Origin: Marinobacter sp. HL-58
GTDB taxonomy: Bacteria; Pseudomonadota; Gammaproteobacteria; Pseudomonadales; Oleiphilaceae
DNA length: 64,000 nt
NCBI RefSeq assembly: GCF_001314605.1
Contig: NZ_LIHP01000021.1
Location: forward strand, 124,001-188,000
Reading direction: 5' to 3'
The notes beneath the pieces were generated by a model. It had not been told where the DNA came from, did not search any database, and saw only the letters and a list, made by a program, of their open reading frames with translations. The translations under genes were made by a program, and so were the position numbers. The stretch's first letter is position 1, and the number at the start of each line of letters is the position of its first letter. Shown here one piece after another: positions 8,949 through 17,509 of the stretch.

Positions 8949-10535
8949 ATGAGTGCGGTTGCAGATACCCACGCCCAGGACGATCATCACCACGGCCCTG
9001 CCAAGGGCATTACACGGTGGCTGTTGACGACCAATCACAAGGATATCGGGTCCATGTACCTGATATTCAGTTTCACCATGTTCCTGCTCGGCGGGGCCAT
9101 GGCCATGGTTATCCGGGCCGAGCTGTTCCAGCCGGGCCTGCAGATTGTAGAGCCGGAATTCTTCAACCAGATGACCACCATGCATGGTCTGATCATGGTG
9201 TTCGGCGCTGTCATGCCGGCCTTTGTCGGCCTGGCTAACTGGATGTTGCCGCTGATGGTAGGGGCGCCTGATATGGCCCTGCCACGGATGAACAACTGGA
9301 GCTTCTGGCTGCTGCCCTGCGCTTTCCTGATTCTGGTATCCACCCTGTTCATGGAAGGGGGCGCACCCAACTTCGGCTGGACCTTCTACGCACCGCTGTC
9401 GACGACCTACGGCCCGCCAAGCACCACCTTCTTTATTTTCGCGGTTCACATCATGGGTGTGTCCTCGATCATGGGCGCTATTAACGTTATCGCCACCATC
9501 CTGAACATGCGGGCGCCGGGCATGACCCTGATGAAGATGCCCCTGTTCGTCTGGACCTGGCTGATCACCGCCTTCCTGCTGATCGCGGTCATGCCGGTGC
9601 TGGCTGGCGTGGTCACCATGATGCTGATGGACATCAACTTCGGCACCAGCTTCTTTGACGCCTCCGGCGGTGGTGACCCGGTGCTGTTCCAGCATGTGTT
9701 CTGGTTCTTCGGCCACCCCGAGGTGTACATCATGATCCTGCCGGCCTTCGGCGCGGTATCCCACATCATTCCGGCGTTCTCCCGCAAACCCCTGTTCGGC
9801 TACGCCTCCATGGTTTATGCGGTGGGCGCCATTGCGCTGCTGTCGTTCGTGGTCTGGGCGCACCACATGTTCACCGTGGGCATTCCCATCGCCGGCCAGC
9901 TGTTCTTCATGTATGCCACCATGCTGATTGCGGTGCCCACCGGGGTGAAGGTCTTCAACTGGGTGGCCACCATGTTCCGTGGCTCGCTGACGTTCGAGGC
10001 TCCGATGCTGTTTGCGGTGGCTTTCGTCATCCTGTTCACCATCGGTGGTTTCTCCGGCCTGATGCTGGCCATTGCACCGGCTGACTTCCAGTATCATGAC
10101 ACTTACTTCGTGGTTGCCCACTTCCACTACGTTCTGGTTCCGGGTGCTATCTTCGGCATCTTCGCATCGGCCTACTTCTGGCTGCCCAAGTGGACGGGGC
10201 ACATGTACGACGAGACGCTTGCCAAGACCCATTTCTGGTTGTCGTTCGTGGGTATGAACCTGGCGTTCTTCCCCATGCACTTCCTCGGGCTGGCAGGCAT
10301 GCCGCGCCGGATTCCGGACTACGCACTGCAGTTTGCCGACTTCAACATGGTGTCCAGTATCGGTGCCTTCATGTTCGGGGCTACCCAGATCCTGTTCCTG
10401 GTGATTGTGGTCAAGTGTGTCAGGGGTGGCGAAAAAGCATCCGCCAAGCCCTGGGATGGAGCGGAAGGCCTTGAGTGGACTGTGCCCTCACCGGCGCCTT
10501 ACCACACCTTCTCCACCCCGCCGGAAGTCAAATGA
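8949..10535 (+). CDS. ctaD: Cytochrome c oxidase subunit I
   Basis: A 528-residue catalytic subunit with twelve membrane helices, holding haem a, haem a3 and CuB. Visible family marks are TMHGLIMVF near the first haem ligand, HPEVYIMILPAFG (CuB histidine and cross-linked tyrosine), the WAHHMFTVG pair of CuB histidines, and HDTYFVVAHFHYV with the haem histidines. It reduces O2 to water and pumps protons. It starts 48 bp after coxB. The next gene is ctaE after only 49 bp, with no cox11 between them. Confidence 0.96.
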   Translation: MSAVADTHAQDDHHHGPAKGITRWLLTTNHKDIGSMYLIFSFTMFLLGGAMAMVIRAELFQPGLQIVEPEFFNQMTTMHGLIMVFGAVMPAFVGLANWMLPLMVGAPDMALPRMNNWSFWLLPCAFLILVSTLFMEGGAPNFGWTFYAPLSTTYGPPSTTFFIFAVHIMGVSSIMGAINVIATILNMRAPGMTLMKMPLFVWTWLITAFLLIAVMPVLAGVVTMMLMDINFGTSFFDASGGGDPVLFQHVFWFFGHPEVYIMILPAFGAVSHIIPAFSRKPLFGYASMVYAVGAIALLSFVVWAHHMFTVGIPIAGQLFFMYATMLIAVPTGVKVFNWVATMFRGSLTFEAPMLFAVAFVILFTIGGFSGLMLAIAPADFQYHDTYFVVAHFHYVLVPGAIFGIFASAYFWLPKWTGHMYDETLAKTHFWLSFVGMNLAFFPMHFLGLAGMPRRIPDYALQFADFNMVSSIGAFMFGATQILFLVIVVKCVRGGEKASAKPWDGAEGLEWTVPSPAPYHTFSTPPEVK

Positions 10536-10584
10536 ACGGCCGGGAAAATAACAAACGATAACGGATAAGCCATCGGAGATTGTC

Positions 10585-11472
10585 ATGGCGGAGAACCAGA
10601 CGTATTACGTTCCGGAACAGAGTAAGTGGCCAATTGTAGCGACGGTTGGCCTTGGGGTGATGCTCTATGGCGTAGCGGCCATTATGGTGAATGGCAAGGA
10701 AGGCAATAGTACGACCGGGTCCTGGATCATGTTCTGGGTGGGGTCGGCCATCATGGTTTACATGCTGTTCGGCTGGTTTGGCAATGTGATCAAGGAAAGT
10801 CGTTCAGGACTTTACAGCCCGCAGATGGACCGGTCGTTCCGCTGGGGCATGAGCTGGTTCATCTTCTCGGAAGTCATGTTCTTCGCGGCCTTTTTCGGCG
10901 CATTGTTCTATGCCAGGGTGTTCGCGATACCCTGGCTTGGTGGCGAGGGGGATCGTGGCAGCTCCAACATGCTCTGGGAAGGTTTCCAGGCCACCTGGCC
11001 GTTGATCAACACTCCGGACCCTGATTCCTATCCGGCGCCGGAAGGCGTGATCGGGCCCTGGGGTCTGCCGCTGATCAATACCATACTGCTGGTAACGTCC
11101 TCTTTCACCGTAACCGTTGCTCACCATGCCCTGAAGGAAAATAACCGTCAGAAGGTCAAGACCTGGCTGACCGCCACCATTGCCCTGGCACTGGTCTTCG
11201 TCTGCGTTCAGGGCTATGAATACGTTCATGCCTATCGCGACCTGGGGCTGACGCTCGAGTCGGGAATCTATGGCAGTACTTTCTTCATGCTGACCGGTTT
11301 TCACGGGGCACATGTAATACTGGGTACGTTGATGCTATTCATCATGCTGCTTCGTATCCGTAAGGGCCACTTCACGGCCGATAACCATTTCGGGTTTGAA
11401 GCCGCTGCCTGGTACTGGCACTTTGTCGATGTGGTGTGGCTCGGCCTGTTCGTGTTTGTCTACGTGATCTGA
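10585..11472 (+). CDS. ctaE: Cytochrome c oxidase subunit III
   Basis: A 295-residue protein with seven membrane helices, including GFHGAHVILGTLML and a C-terminal AAWYWHFVDVVWLGLFVFVYV, both classic for subunit III. It stabilises the aa3 core and supports proton uptake in the inner membrane. GGAG stands six bases before the ATG. It follows ctaD in the same operon and is convergent with a small DUF2909-type gene whose end lies 9 bp away. Confidence 0.95.
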   Translation: MAENQTYYVPEQSKWPIVATVGLGVMLYGVAAIMVNGKEGNSTTGSWIMFWVGSAIMVYMLFGWFGNVIKESRSGLYSPQMDRSFRWGMSWFIFSEVMFFAAFFGALFYARVFAIPWLGGEGDRGSSNMLWEGFQATWPLINTPDPDSYPAPEGVIGPWGLPLINTILLVTSSFTVTVAHHALKENNRQKVKTWLTATIALALVFVCVQGYEYVHAYRDLGLTLESGIYGSTFFMLTGFHGAHVILGTLMLFIMLLRIRKGHFTADNHFGFEAAAWYWHFVDVVWLGLFVFVYVI

Positions 11473-11481
11473 GTGGAGTCA

Positions 11482-11685
11482 TCAGGGGGTCGGATTCAGC
11501 GTCAGGCCCCCTTGCCATAAAGAAAGCAGAATGACAGCCAGCAGCATGACGCTCAGCGCAACCCGCAATGCCAGGGAATTCAGGACACGGTTCGTTTTCC
11601 CGCCATCCCTGATCAGGAAAAACAACCCGCTGAACAGGCTCACCACAACGGCCAGCATCAGTACGACAATGAGAAACTTCAGCAT
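11482..11685 (-). CDS. DUF2909-type twin-transmembrane protein
   Basis: A 67-residue protein with two hydrophobic helices, LKFLIVVLMLAVVVSLFSG and ALSVMLLAVILLSLW, joined by a basic loop containing RDGGKTNR. This is the form of the DUF2909 family, which is repeatedly found inside cytochrome oxidase clusters of pseudomonads and relatives, on the strand opposite to the structural genes. The function is unknown; an assembly or stability role is an inference from context. The ATG at 11685 is preceded by AGGA at good spacing, so I prefer it to the start at 11709. Confidence 0.8.
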   Translation of the reverse strand: MLKFLIVVLMLAVVVSLFSGLFFLIRDGGKTNRVLNSLALRVALSVMLLAVILLSLWQGGLTLNPTP

Positions 11686-11735
11686 GAAAATTCCTGTTAA
11701 CGGAAACATGGGTCAAAAAACCACTATAGCAGAGC

Positions 11736-12476
11736 ATGCCTGATTCGGTGGATCAATCCCGCCGGCAGTGGCACTTTGATTGGCGGCTTATGGTGTTTGC
11801 AGGACTGTTCCTGCCTTTGCTTGTGGGCCTGGGGGTCTGGCAACTAGAACGGGCCCAGGAGAAAAAGGCGCAGCTGGCCCAGTGGCAGGAGGAGGCAGGC
11901 AGTCTCAGCTGGCAGGAGTTACAGGCTTCGGGCCTGGACGCAGGCCAGCCAGTCAGCATTGGCGGGCGTTTTGGCGACAGGTCCTGGTTACTGGATAACC
12001 GTACCCGTGATGGTGCCCCCGGCTATGAAGTGCTGACGGTATTCTATCCGGAACAGGGCAGCCCGGTACTGGTGAACCGTGGCTGGATTCAGGCGCCACG
12101 GCGCCGCGATGAACTGCCGGACATCAACGCGCCGCGCGGAGAGGTCCGTCTGCAGGGGCGCCTGAGTGAATTCCCCGAGCCACCGGTTTTGAAAGAGGTG
12201 TCCGGGAACAATGATGGATGGCCGCGGCGAACACAGTCGCTGTCTTATCAGCAGGCACGGGAAGTGGAGCCTGACATTGCGGCCCTTGTATTACGGCTCT
12301 CCGGCCCGGAGCAACCCGGCGCCTACCGCGCCGACTGGGCGCCGGACATGATGGGGCCCCAGACCCATTACGGATATGCGCTGCAATGGTTTTCACTGGC
12401 CGCAGCACTGGTTATATTGACGGTGGTCGCGAGTTATCGCAAAACAGGAGCCAACGACGACAATGACAACGGCTGA
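11736..12476 (+). CDS. SURF1 family cytochrome oxidase assembly protein
   Basis: A 246-residue protein with the SURF1 topology: an N-terminal helix (about 17-37) containing LGVWQLERAQ, a periplasmic domain with LVNRGWIQAPRRR, and a second helix near residues 218-235 preceded by HYGYALQWF. SURF1 proteins help insert haem a into subunit I. It lies in the oxidase operon downstream of ctaE. Its last 14 bases overlap the start of the next gene, which implies translational coupling. Confidence 0.9.
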   Translation: MPDSVDQSRRQWHFDWRLMVFAGLFLPLLVGLGVWQLERAQEKKAQLAQWQEEAGSLSWQELQASGLDAGQPVSIGGRFGDRSWLLDNRTRDGAPGYEVLTVFYPEQGSPVLVNRGWIQAPRRRDELPDINAPRGEVRLQGRLSEFPEPPVLKEVSGNNDGWPRRTQSLSYQQAREVEPDIAALVLRLSGPEQPGAYRADWAPDMMGPQTHYGYALQWFSLAAALVILTVVASYRKTGANDDNDNG

Positions 12477-13107
12477 GAAAACCGACCAGAACGACCAGGA
12501 AGATGCAGTGTCTCCCGAGCAGGTCCGACGCGGCAGAAGAACAGCATTGCTGCTGTTCACCCTGGGTTTTGGCCCGATGATCGTTGCCACGATCATGTTC
12601 TACACCGGTTGGCTGAATCCGACCGACCACAGCAATAACGGCGAGTTGATCCAGCCACCGGCACCTCTGGGCCAGATGCAACTGGAAGGCGCCAACGGTA
12701 AGCCCCTGGCAGACCGTTTTGGCCCCGAGGCCGCGGACCCGGAATGGATGATGATGGTGGTATCCGGTGATTGCGGTGGTGATTGCGAAGAGCTGCTGTA
12801 TCGCGCCCGACAGGTCAATATTGCCCTCGGCAAGAATGCGAACCGGGTCAACCGGTCTGCCTGGCTGGGTACGGTTCCCGAGGATCTGTCTGCACGCTGG
12901 AAGGACGAATACGGCTCAATGGAACGGCTGACTGTTTCCGACGGTGAATCGCCCCGGTGGCCGGCTGGCGTCAGCCCCGACCAGGAACCGCGTATTCTGT
13001 TGGTGGATCCTTTCGGTAACGTCATCCTGCATTACGGCACCGAGCATACCGGCAAGGACATGCTCAAAGACCTCAAGCACCTGTTGAAACTGTCACAGAT
13101 TGGTTAA
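12463..13107 (+). CDS. Oxidase-cluster membrane protein with thioredoxin-like C-terminus
   Basis: A 214-residue protein with one N-terminal membrane helix (about 28-48) and a periplasmic domain. The segment WMMMVVSGDCGGDCEELLYRA contains a CxxxC pair, and the end DPFGNVILHYG resembles the SCO/thioredoxin fold. Equivalent genes sit between SURF1 and ctaA in pseudomonad oxidase clusters and are listed as hypothetical. A role in copper or thiol handling during oxidase assembly is an inference from the cysteines and the location. It overlaps the SURF1 gene by 14 bp. Confidence 0.75.
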   Translation: MTTAEKTDQNDQEDAVSPEQVRRGRRTALLLFTLGFGPMIVATIMFYTGWLNPTDHSNNGELIQPPAPLGQMQLEGANGKPLADRFGPEAADPEWMMMVVSGDCGGDCEELLYRARQVNIALGKNANRVNRSAWLGTVPEDLSARWKDEYGSMERLTVSDGESPRWPAGVSPDQEPRILLVDPFGNVILHYGTEHTGKDMLKDLKHLLKLSQIG

Positions 13108-13131
13108 TCACACTTGCCGGGAGATCCAGCG

Positions 13132-14238
13132 TTGAACGAAATCCGCGACAATTCATCCCGCCATGCCCGGACTCTGGCGCGTTGGTCCTTGCTGGCAAGT
13201 CTGCTGGCGGTAGTGGTGATCATGCTGGGTGCCTGGACACGCCTGGTGGATGCCGGGCTCGGGTGCCCTGACTGGCCGGGCTGTTATGGATTTCTGACCG
13301 TACCCCAGGACGAGGCGCGGATGGCCATCGCCAATGCACGGTTCCCGGATACCCCGGTTGATGTGGAGAAAGGCTGGCCGGAAATGATCCACCGATACGC
13401 CGCCGGGGCGCTTGGGCTGGTGGTGTTCGGGCTGGCGGCGTTCGCTTTCCGGCATCGCCGGGAAGGGCTGCCTTACCGTTTGCCCCTGTTTATTGCTCTT
13501 TTCATTGTGCTCCAGGGTGCCTTCGGCATGTGGACGGTTACCCTGAAGCTATGGCCCCAGGTGGTTGCCCTGCATCTGCTGGGCGGGTTTACCACGTTGA
13601 GCCTGCTGACTCTGCTGACACTGCGTCTGCGCGGCAAGCAGCAGCAGGCTGAAAAAGTGCGGCGGGAAACGGAACCGGCCCGGAGCAACCGTTTCCGCCC
13701 CTGGCTCTACGGGGGCCTGGCTCTGGTTGTGATGCAGATTGCCCTGGGTGCCTGGACGGCAGCCAATTATGCTGCCGTGGCCTGTACCGACCTGCCTACC
13801 TGTCAGGGCGAATGGTGGCCTGCTGAGATGGACTTCCGGCACGGGTTCGATGTCACCCAGCATGTAGGGCCAAACTACCTTGGGGGGCAACTGACAGCCG
13901 ATGGGCGGGTAGCCATCCACGTGACCCATCGCCTGGGCGCCGTGATAGTGCTTGCGTACTTCACGGTATTTCTGGCATTACTGTGGCGCAGGACAAAACA
14001 TACGCCCATGGTACGACACGTGGAACTGGTGGCTGTGGTGCTGGCGGCGCAGATTGCATTGGGCCTGGCGAACATCGTGTTTCATATTCCCCTGTCGGTT
14101 GCCGTGGCGCACAATGCCATGGGCGCGGGGCTGCTGCTGGCCGTTATCAACCTGATCTGGCGCTTCCACCAGCAGGGTCTGCCGCAGCCAGAGGACACAA
14201 AACATACAACAACAATTGAACGAGAGGTGACGGCATGA
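13132..14238 (+). CDS. ctaA: Haem A synthase
   Basis: A 368-residue membrane protein of the COX15/CtaA family with about eight helices. It shows the marks LGAWTRLVDAGLGCPDWPGCYG near the first helices, EMIHRYAAG, VALHLLGG, HVTHRLGA and AHNAMGAG, which hold the haem-ligating histidines. It oxidises the C8 methyl of haem O to give haem A. The frame opens with a TTG at 13114, but a second TTG at 13132 has GGGAG eight bases before it and is the better start. It overlaps cyoE by 4 bp (ATGA). Confidence 0.93.
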   Translation: MNEIRDNSSRHARTLARWSLLASLLAVVVIMLGAWTRLVDAGLGCPDWPGCYGFLTVPQDEARMAIANARFPDTPVDVEKGWPEMIHRYAAGALGLVVFGLAAFAFRHRREGLPYRLPLFIALFIVLQGAFGMWTVTLKLWPQVVALHLLGGFTTLSLLTLLTLRLRGKQQQAEKVRRETEPARSNRFRPWLYGGLALVVMQIALGAWTAANYAAVACTDLPTCQGEWWPAEMDFRHGFDVTQHVGPNYLGGQLTADGRVAIHVTHRLGAVIVLAYFTVFLALLWRRTKHTPMVRHVELVAVVLAAQIALGLANIVFHIPLSVAVAHNAMGAGLLLAVINLIWRFHQQGLPQPEDTKHTTTIEREVTA

Positions 14239-15158
14239 GCGAGCATGTTGAGGGATTGCCGGCGCAAGGCACCACCAGCGGATCCGTTTCCGTGCATATT
14301 TCCTGGCGCGATTTTCTGGAGCTGACCAAGCCCAGAGTCGTGGCGATGATGATTCTGACCTCGGTGATTGGCATGTTGCTGGCCACCCCGGGGATACCGG
14401 GCTGGGAAGTACTGCTCTACGGTAACCTTGGTATTGCCCTGCTGGCCGGCGCCGCGGCCGTGGTTAACCATGTGGTTGACCAGAAGATTGACACCGTCAT
14501 GGCCCGCACCCGAAAGCGGCCCGTCGCCACCGGAAAAATCTCTCCCCTTGATGCGCTGATGTTTGCCGCTGTGCTGGCCGTATCGGGAATGATCATTCTG
14601 GTGTGGCAGGTCAATGCCCTTACCGCCTGGCTCACGCTGGCCTCACTGGTGGGATACGCCGGCGTCTACACCCTGTTCCTCAAGCGTATGACACCCCAGA
14701 ACATCGTCATTGGTGGCCTTGCCGGCGCCATGCCACCCTTGCTGGGCTGGACGGCAGTGACCGGCCAGGTGGAAGGCCATGGCCTCCTGCTGGTGCTCAT
14801 TATTTTTGCCTGGACACCGCCGCATTTCTGGGCACTGGCCATTCACCGCAAGGAAGAATACGCCAAGGCGGGTATCCCCATGCTGCCGGTTACCCATGGC
14901 AACAAGTACACCGAACTGCATATTCTGCTGTATACCCTGATGTTACTGGCAGTCAGCCTGTTGCCATTCGTTACCGGCATGTCGGGCCTGATCTACCTGG
15001 TGGGTGCCCTGGTTTTGGGCCTGCGCTTTTTGCAGTATGCTGTCCGGCTGCTCAAGGGCGATGATCGCCGGGTGGCACTGAACACCTTCAAATATTCCAT
15101 CACCTACCTTATGGCACTGTTTGTGGTGTTGCTGGTCGACCATTTTGTATTTTTCTGA
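14235..15158 (+). CDS. cyoE: Haem O synthase (protohaem IX farnesyltransferase)
   Basis: A 307-residue UbiA-type prenyltransferase with about nine membrane helices. The allylic diphosphate-binding motif is in NHVVDQKIDTVMARTRKRP. A second conserved region around WTPPHFWALAIHRKEEYAKAG is typical of the CtaB/CyoE group. It adds a farnesyl chain to haem B. The product is the substrate of the ctaA enzyme encoded just upstream, and the genes overlap by ATGA. Confidence 0.95.
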   Translation: MSEHVEGLPAQGTTSGSVSVHISWRDFLELTKPRVVAMMILTSVIGMLLATPGIPGWEVLLYGNLGIALLAGAAAVVNHVVDQKIDTVMARTRKRPVATGKISPLDALMFAAVLAVSGMIILVWQVNALTAWLTLASLVGYAGVYTLFLKRMTPQNIVIGGLAGAMPPLLGWTAVTGQVEGHGLLLVLIIFAWTPPHFWALAIHRKEEYAKAGIPMLPVTHGNKYTELHILLYTLMLLAVSLLPFVTGMSGLIYLVGALVLGLRFLQYAVRLLKGDDRRVALNTFKYSITYLMALFVVLLVDHFVFF

Positions 15159-15180
15159 TTACTGATTTGCCGGAGACTTC

Positions 15181-15849
15181 ATGGACCGTTCGATTCGCCT
15201 GACGCTGATCATTCTGCTGTTGGTTGTTGTACTGATCTTCGGTTTGGTGGTCGGACGGCAGGTATTGATGGTGGGCGATGAGGAGCCTGCTCCCGCACCT
15301 GAACTCAGTGAAATCAATGCCTACGTGTATGACCAGGGTCGCGAACTCGCCGATTTCGAACTGGTCAACGAAGAGGGGGAGGCTGTCACCCGGGAAAGCC
15401 TCCGGGGAAAATGGACTTTTGCCTTCGTGGGCTACACCAATTGCCCGGACATCTGCCCGGCCGCCATGGCAAACCTGCGCAGTACCGACAAGCTGCTGCC
15501 GGACGACCTGCCTCAGCCCGACTTCCTGTTGATCACCGCAGATCCGGAACACGATACCCCGGAAAAACTGAAGGACTACGTTGGCTTCTTCGGGGAAAAC
15601 TTTCATGGCCTTACCGGTGACCTGGAAACCCTGAGGGAACTGGCCAAGAGCATGAACGCGGCATTTACGCACCGCGAGGTGGATGACGAACTGCTGGTGG
15701 ACCACAGTGGCCACTTTGCGCTGATCAATCCCGAGGGCGAAATGGCCGCCGTGCTGCAACCACCTCACGACCCGGACGATCTGGTGAAAGCCTACCGAGA
15801 GATCTATGAGTGGGCCCGGGCCAACCATCCGAGAGCCTCCCGGTCCTGA
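15181..15849 (+). CDS. SCO1/SenC family copper chaperone
   Basis: A 222-residue protein with an N-terminal membrane anchor (about 5-25) and a periplasmic thioredoxin-like domain. The copper ligands are present: the CPDICP motif after FVGYTNC, and the distal histidine in VDHSGHFALINP. SCO proteins deliver copper to the CuA site of subunit II or reduce its cysteines. It is the last gene of the oxidase operon, 22 bp after cyoE. No obvious terminator follows. With cox11 missing, this is the only classical copper chaperone in the cluster. Confidence 0.93.
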   Translation: MDRSIRLTLIILLLVVVLIFGLVVGRQVLMVGDEEPAPAPELSEINAYVYDQGRELADFELVNEEGEAVTRESLRGKWTFAFVGYTNCPDICPAAMANLRSTDKLLPDDLPQPDFLLITADPEHDTPEKLKDYVGFFGENFHGLTGDLETLRELAKSMNAAFTHREVDDELLVDHSGHFALINPEGEMAAVLQPPHDPDDLVKAYREIYEWARANHPRASRS

Positions 15850-15936
15850 TAAGTCCTGCGGTTGCGCCTTAAGTCACACTGACTTTCTGCTGCTGCTGGC
15901 TTAGACTGCCCACCGGTTTTTATCAGAGGCCCTGTT

Positions 15937-17157
15937 ATGCCGAATTCCCGTCAGTCATCCACCAACCCCCGGGAACTGTTTGCGGTACTGGCCGCCGGCG
16001 CCATTCTGTTACTGGTCACCCACGGTCTTGGCCGGTTTATCTACACCCCCTTGCTACCTTATCTCGTTGGCGACGGTCAGATCAGTGCCGGACAGGGTGC
16101 GGCGGTGGCCACCTGGAATTACCTCGGTTACCTCATCGGTGCCCTGCTGGCGATCCGCTGGCACCAGATCAGCCAGATTCGCCGGCTGCTGCCACTGGCT
16201 CTGGCAGTGCACACCGTCACCACCCTGGTCATGGCCCTGAGCGATCACCTGACAGCCATGACACTGGCGCGCCTATTCAATGGCATTGCCAACGGTATTG
16301 TCTTCGTCCAGGTTCCCGCCCTGATCCTGGAATGGCTGGTGCTGCGTAACCGTGCGTCGATGAGTGGCCATCTGTACATCGGTGTCGGGTTGGGGCTGCT
16401 GGTGTCCAGCGGGCTGGTCACCTTCACCGCCCCCTGGCTGGCCGGCAACGAACGCTGGTGGCCTGCCTTTATCCTCTCCATTCCCCTGGCCTGGTGGGCG
16501 ACCCTGCGGTTACTCCAGCTGAAGGTGGATGTGCGCGAGCAGGGCGGTGACAAACCGGCAGCCGGCAAGTCCCCCCTGCTGGACCGGGCCAGTGTACCCC
16601 TGTTCCTTTCCTACGCCGGTGCCGGCCTCGGCTATATCCTGCCCATGACCTTCCTGCCGCTGCTGGCCAAGGACCAGCTGCCAGCCCAGCACTGGCTCCT
16701 CGATGGTGCCTGGCTGGTGGCGGCGGTAGTGACCCTGTTTTCGCCCTGGCTCTGGAACACACTGGGCGCCAGACTGGGTGACCTGAACGCCTTGAGGCTG
16801 AACTTCGTCGTCCAGCTTGCCGGAGTGCTGGCGGCAGTCATCCTTCCCGGCGCTATCGGCCTGGTACTGTGCGCCGCTCTGGTGGGCATCACCTTTGTGG
16901 GAACCGTCATGCTCACCCAGCGCATCGGCCGTGCCCTTCACCCGCACCAGGGCCCGCGTCTGTCCGCAGCCATGGTCTCGGTTTACGGCTTCACCCAGAT
17001 GGCGGGCCCCTGGCTCACCAAGCAATGGCTGGACGCGGGGGGTAGCCTGACGTCGGCCTTTGGTATTGGTGTGGCGGCGTTGGCTTTCGGGGTTCTGTTC
17101 GCGTTCTTTGTGCCCTGGCCGGAGAAGTGGCATCGGGCTCAGAGTTCTCCCTCTTAG
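15937..17157 (+). CDS. YbfB/YjiJ-type MFS transporter
   Basis: A 406-residue membrane protein with twelve helices. The N-terminus, THGLGRFIYTPLLPYL followed by ATWNYLGYLIGALLA, is diagnostic for the YbfB/YjiJ branch of the major facilitator superfamily, whose substrates are unknown. GAGG stands seven bases before the ATG. It starts 87 bp after the SCO gene on the same strand, which is too far for clear operon membership. Downstream lies the first pair of near-perfect palindromes. Confidence 0.85.
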   Translation: MPNSRQSSTNPRELFAVLAAGAILLLVTHGLGRFIYTPLLPYLVGDGQISAGQGAAVATWNYLGYLIGALLAIRWHQISQIRRLLPLALAVHTVTTLVMALSDHLTAMTLARLFNGIANGIVFVQVPALILEWLVLRNRASMSGHLYIGVGLGLLVSSGLVTFTAPWLAGNERWWPAFILSIPLAWWATLRLLQLKVDVREQGGDKPAAGKSPLLDRASVPLFLSYAGAGLGYILPMTFLPLLAKDQLPAQHWLLDGAWLVAAVVTLFSPWLWNTLGARLGDLNALRLNFVVQLAGVLAAVILPGAIGLVLCAALVGITFVGTVMLTQRIGRALHPHQGPRLSAAMVSVYGFTQMAGPWLTKQWLDAGGSLTSAFGIGVAALAFGVLFAFFVPWPEKWHRAQSSPS

Positions 17158-17180
17158 GACTGATAGCTGGGGGCAGGAGC

Positions 17181-17263
17181 GGGGTGGTGGGGTATTTTTC
17201 CTTGGGAATGGAACTCGCTTCGCTCAGACACCCATTCCTGGCGGAAAAATACCCCACCACCCC
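17181..17263. repeat. Long palindromic repeat, copy 3 (orientation A)
   Basis: Perfect 20-bp arms, GGGGTGGTGGGGTATTTTTC at 17181-17200 and its complement at 17244-17263. Inside are a second stem (GGAATGG/CCATTCC) and the core CTCGCTTCGCTCAGACACC. It is nearly identical to copy 5. Together with copy 4 it fills the gene-free stretch 17158-17509. Copies 3 and 4 are head to head, 117 bp apart. Confidence 0.9.
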
Positions 17264-17380
17264 ACTCTCAGGTAACTGGCAGTTATCGCCGTTTTCGATA
17301 CAGACTGGGTAAGGAATCATTGCCTCGTGCAAGGCAAAGCCTGACCATAGTACCCTCTGGCGAATTACCCGAGTTACCTG

Positions 17381-17473
17381 AGGGTGTGGGGGTGTTTATT
17401 TTTCAAACAGAAAATGGTGTCTGAGCGAAGCGAGTTCATTTTCCACTTGAAAAATAAACACCCCCACGCCCCT
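17381..17473. repeat. Long palindromic repeat, copy 4 (orientation B)
   Basis: Arms AGGGTGTGGGGGTGTTTATT... and its near-complement ending at 17473. The core is GGTGTCTGAGCGAAGCGAG, inverse to copy 3. It is very close in sequence to copy 6, and both are preceded by GTTACCTGAGGGT. It ends 36 bp before the hrpB start codon, so it would sit in or next to the hrpB leader. Confidence 0.9.
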
Positions 17474-17509
17474 CCCCCAACACAAGCAGTCTTAAGAAAA
17501 GCCAGACAG

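Noticed and set aside
17384-17509. A 42-residue N-terminal extension of HrpB read through palindrome copy 4
   Set aside because: The peptide is a translation of the repeat and the same peptide pieces appear wherever the repeat occurs. HrpB proteins start at the ATG at 17510.
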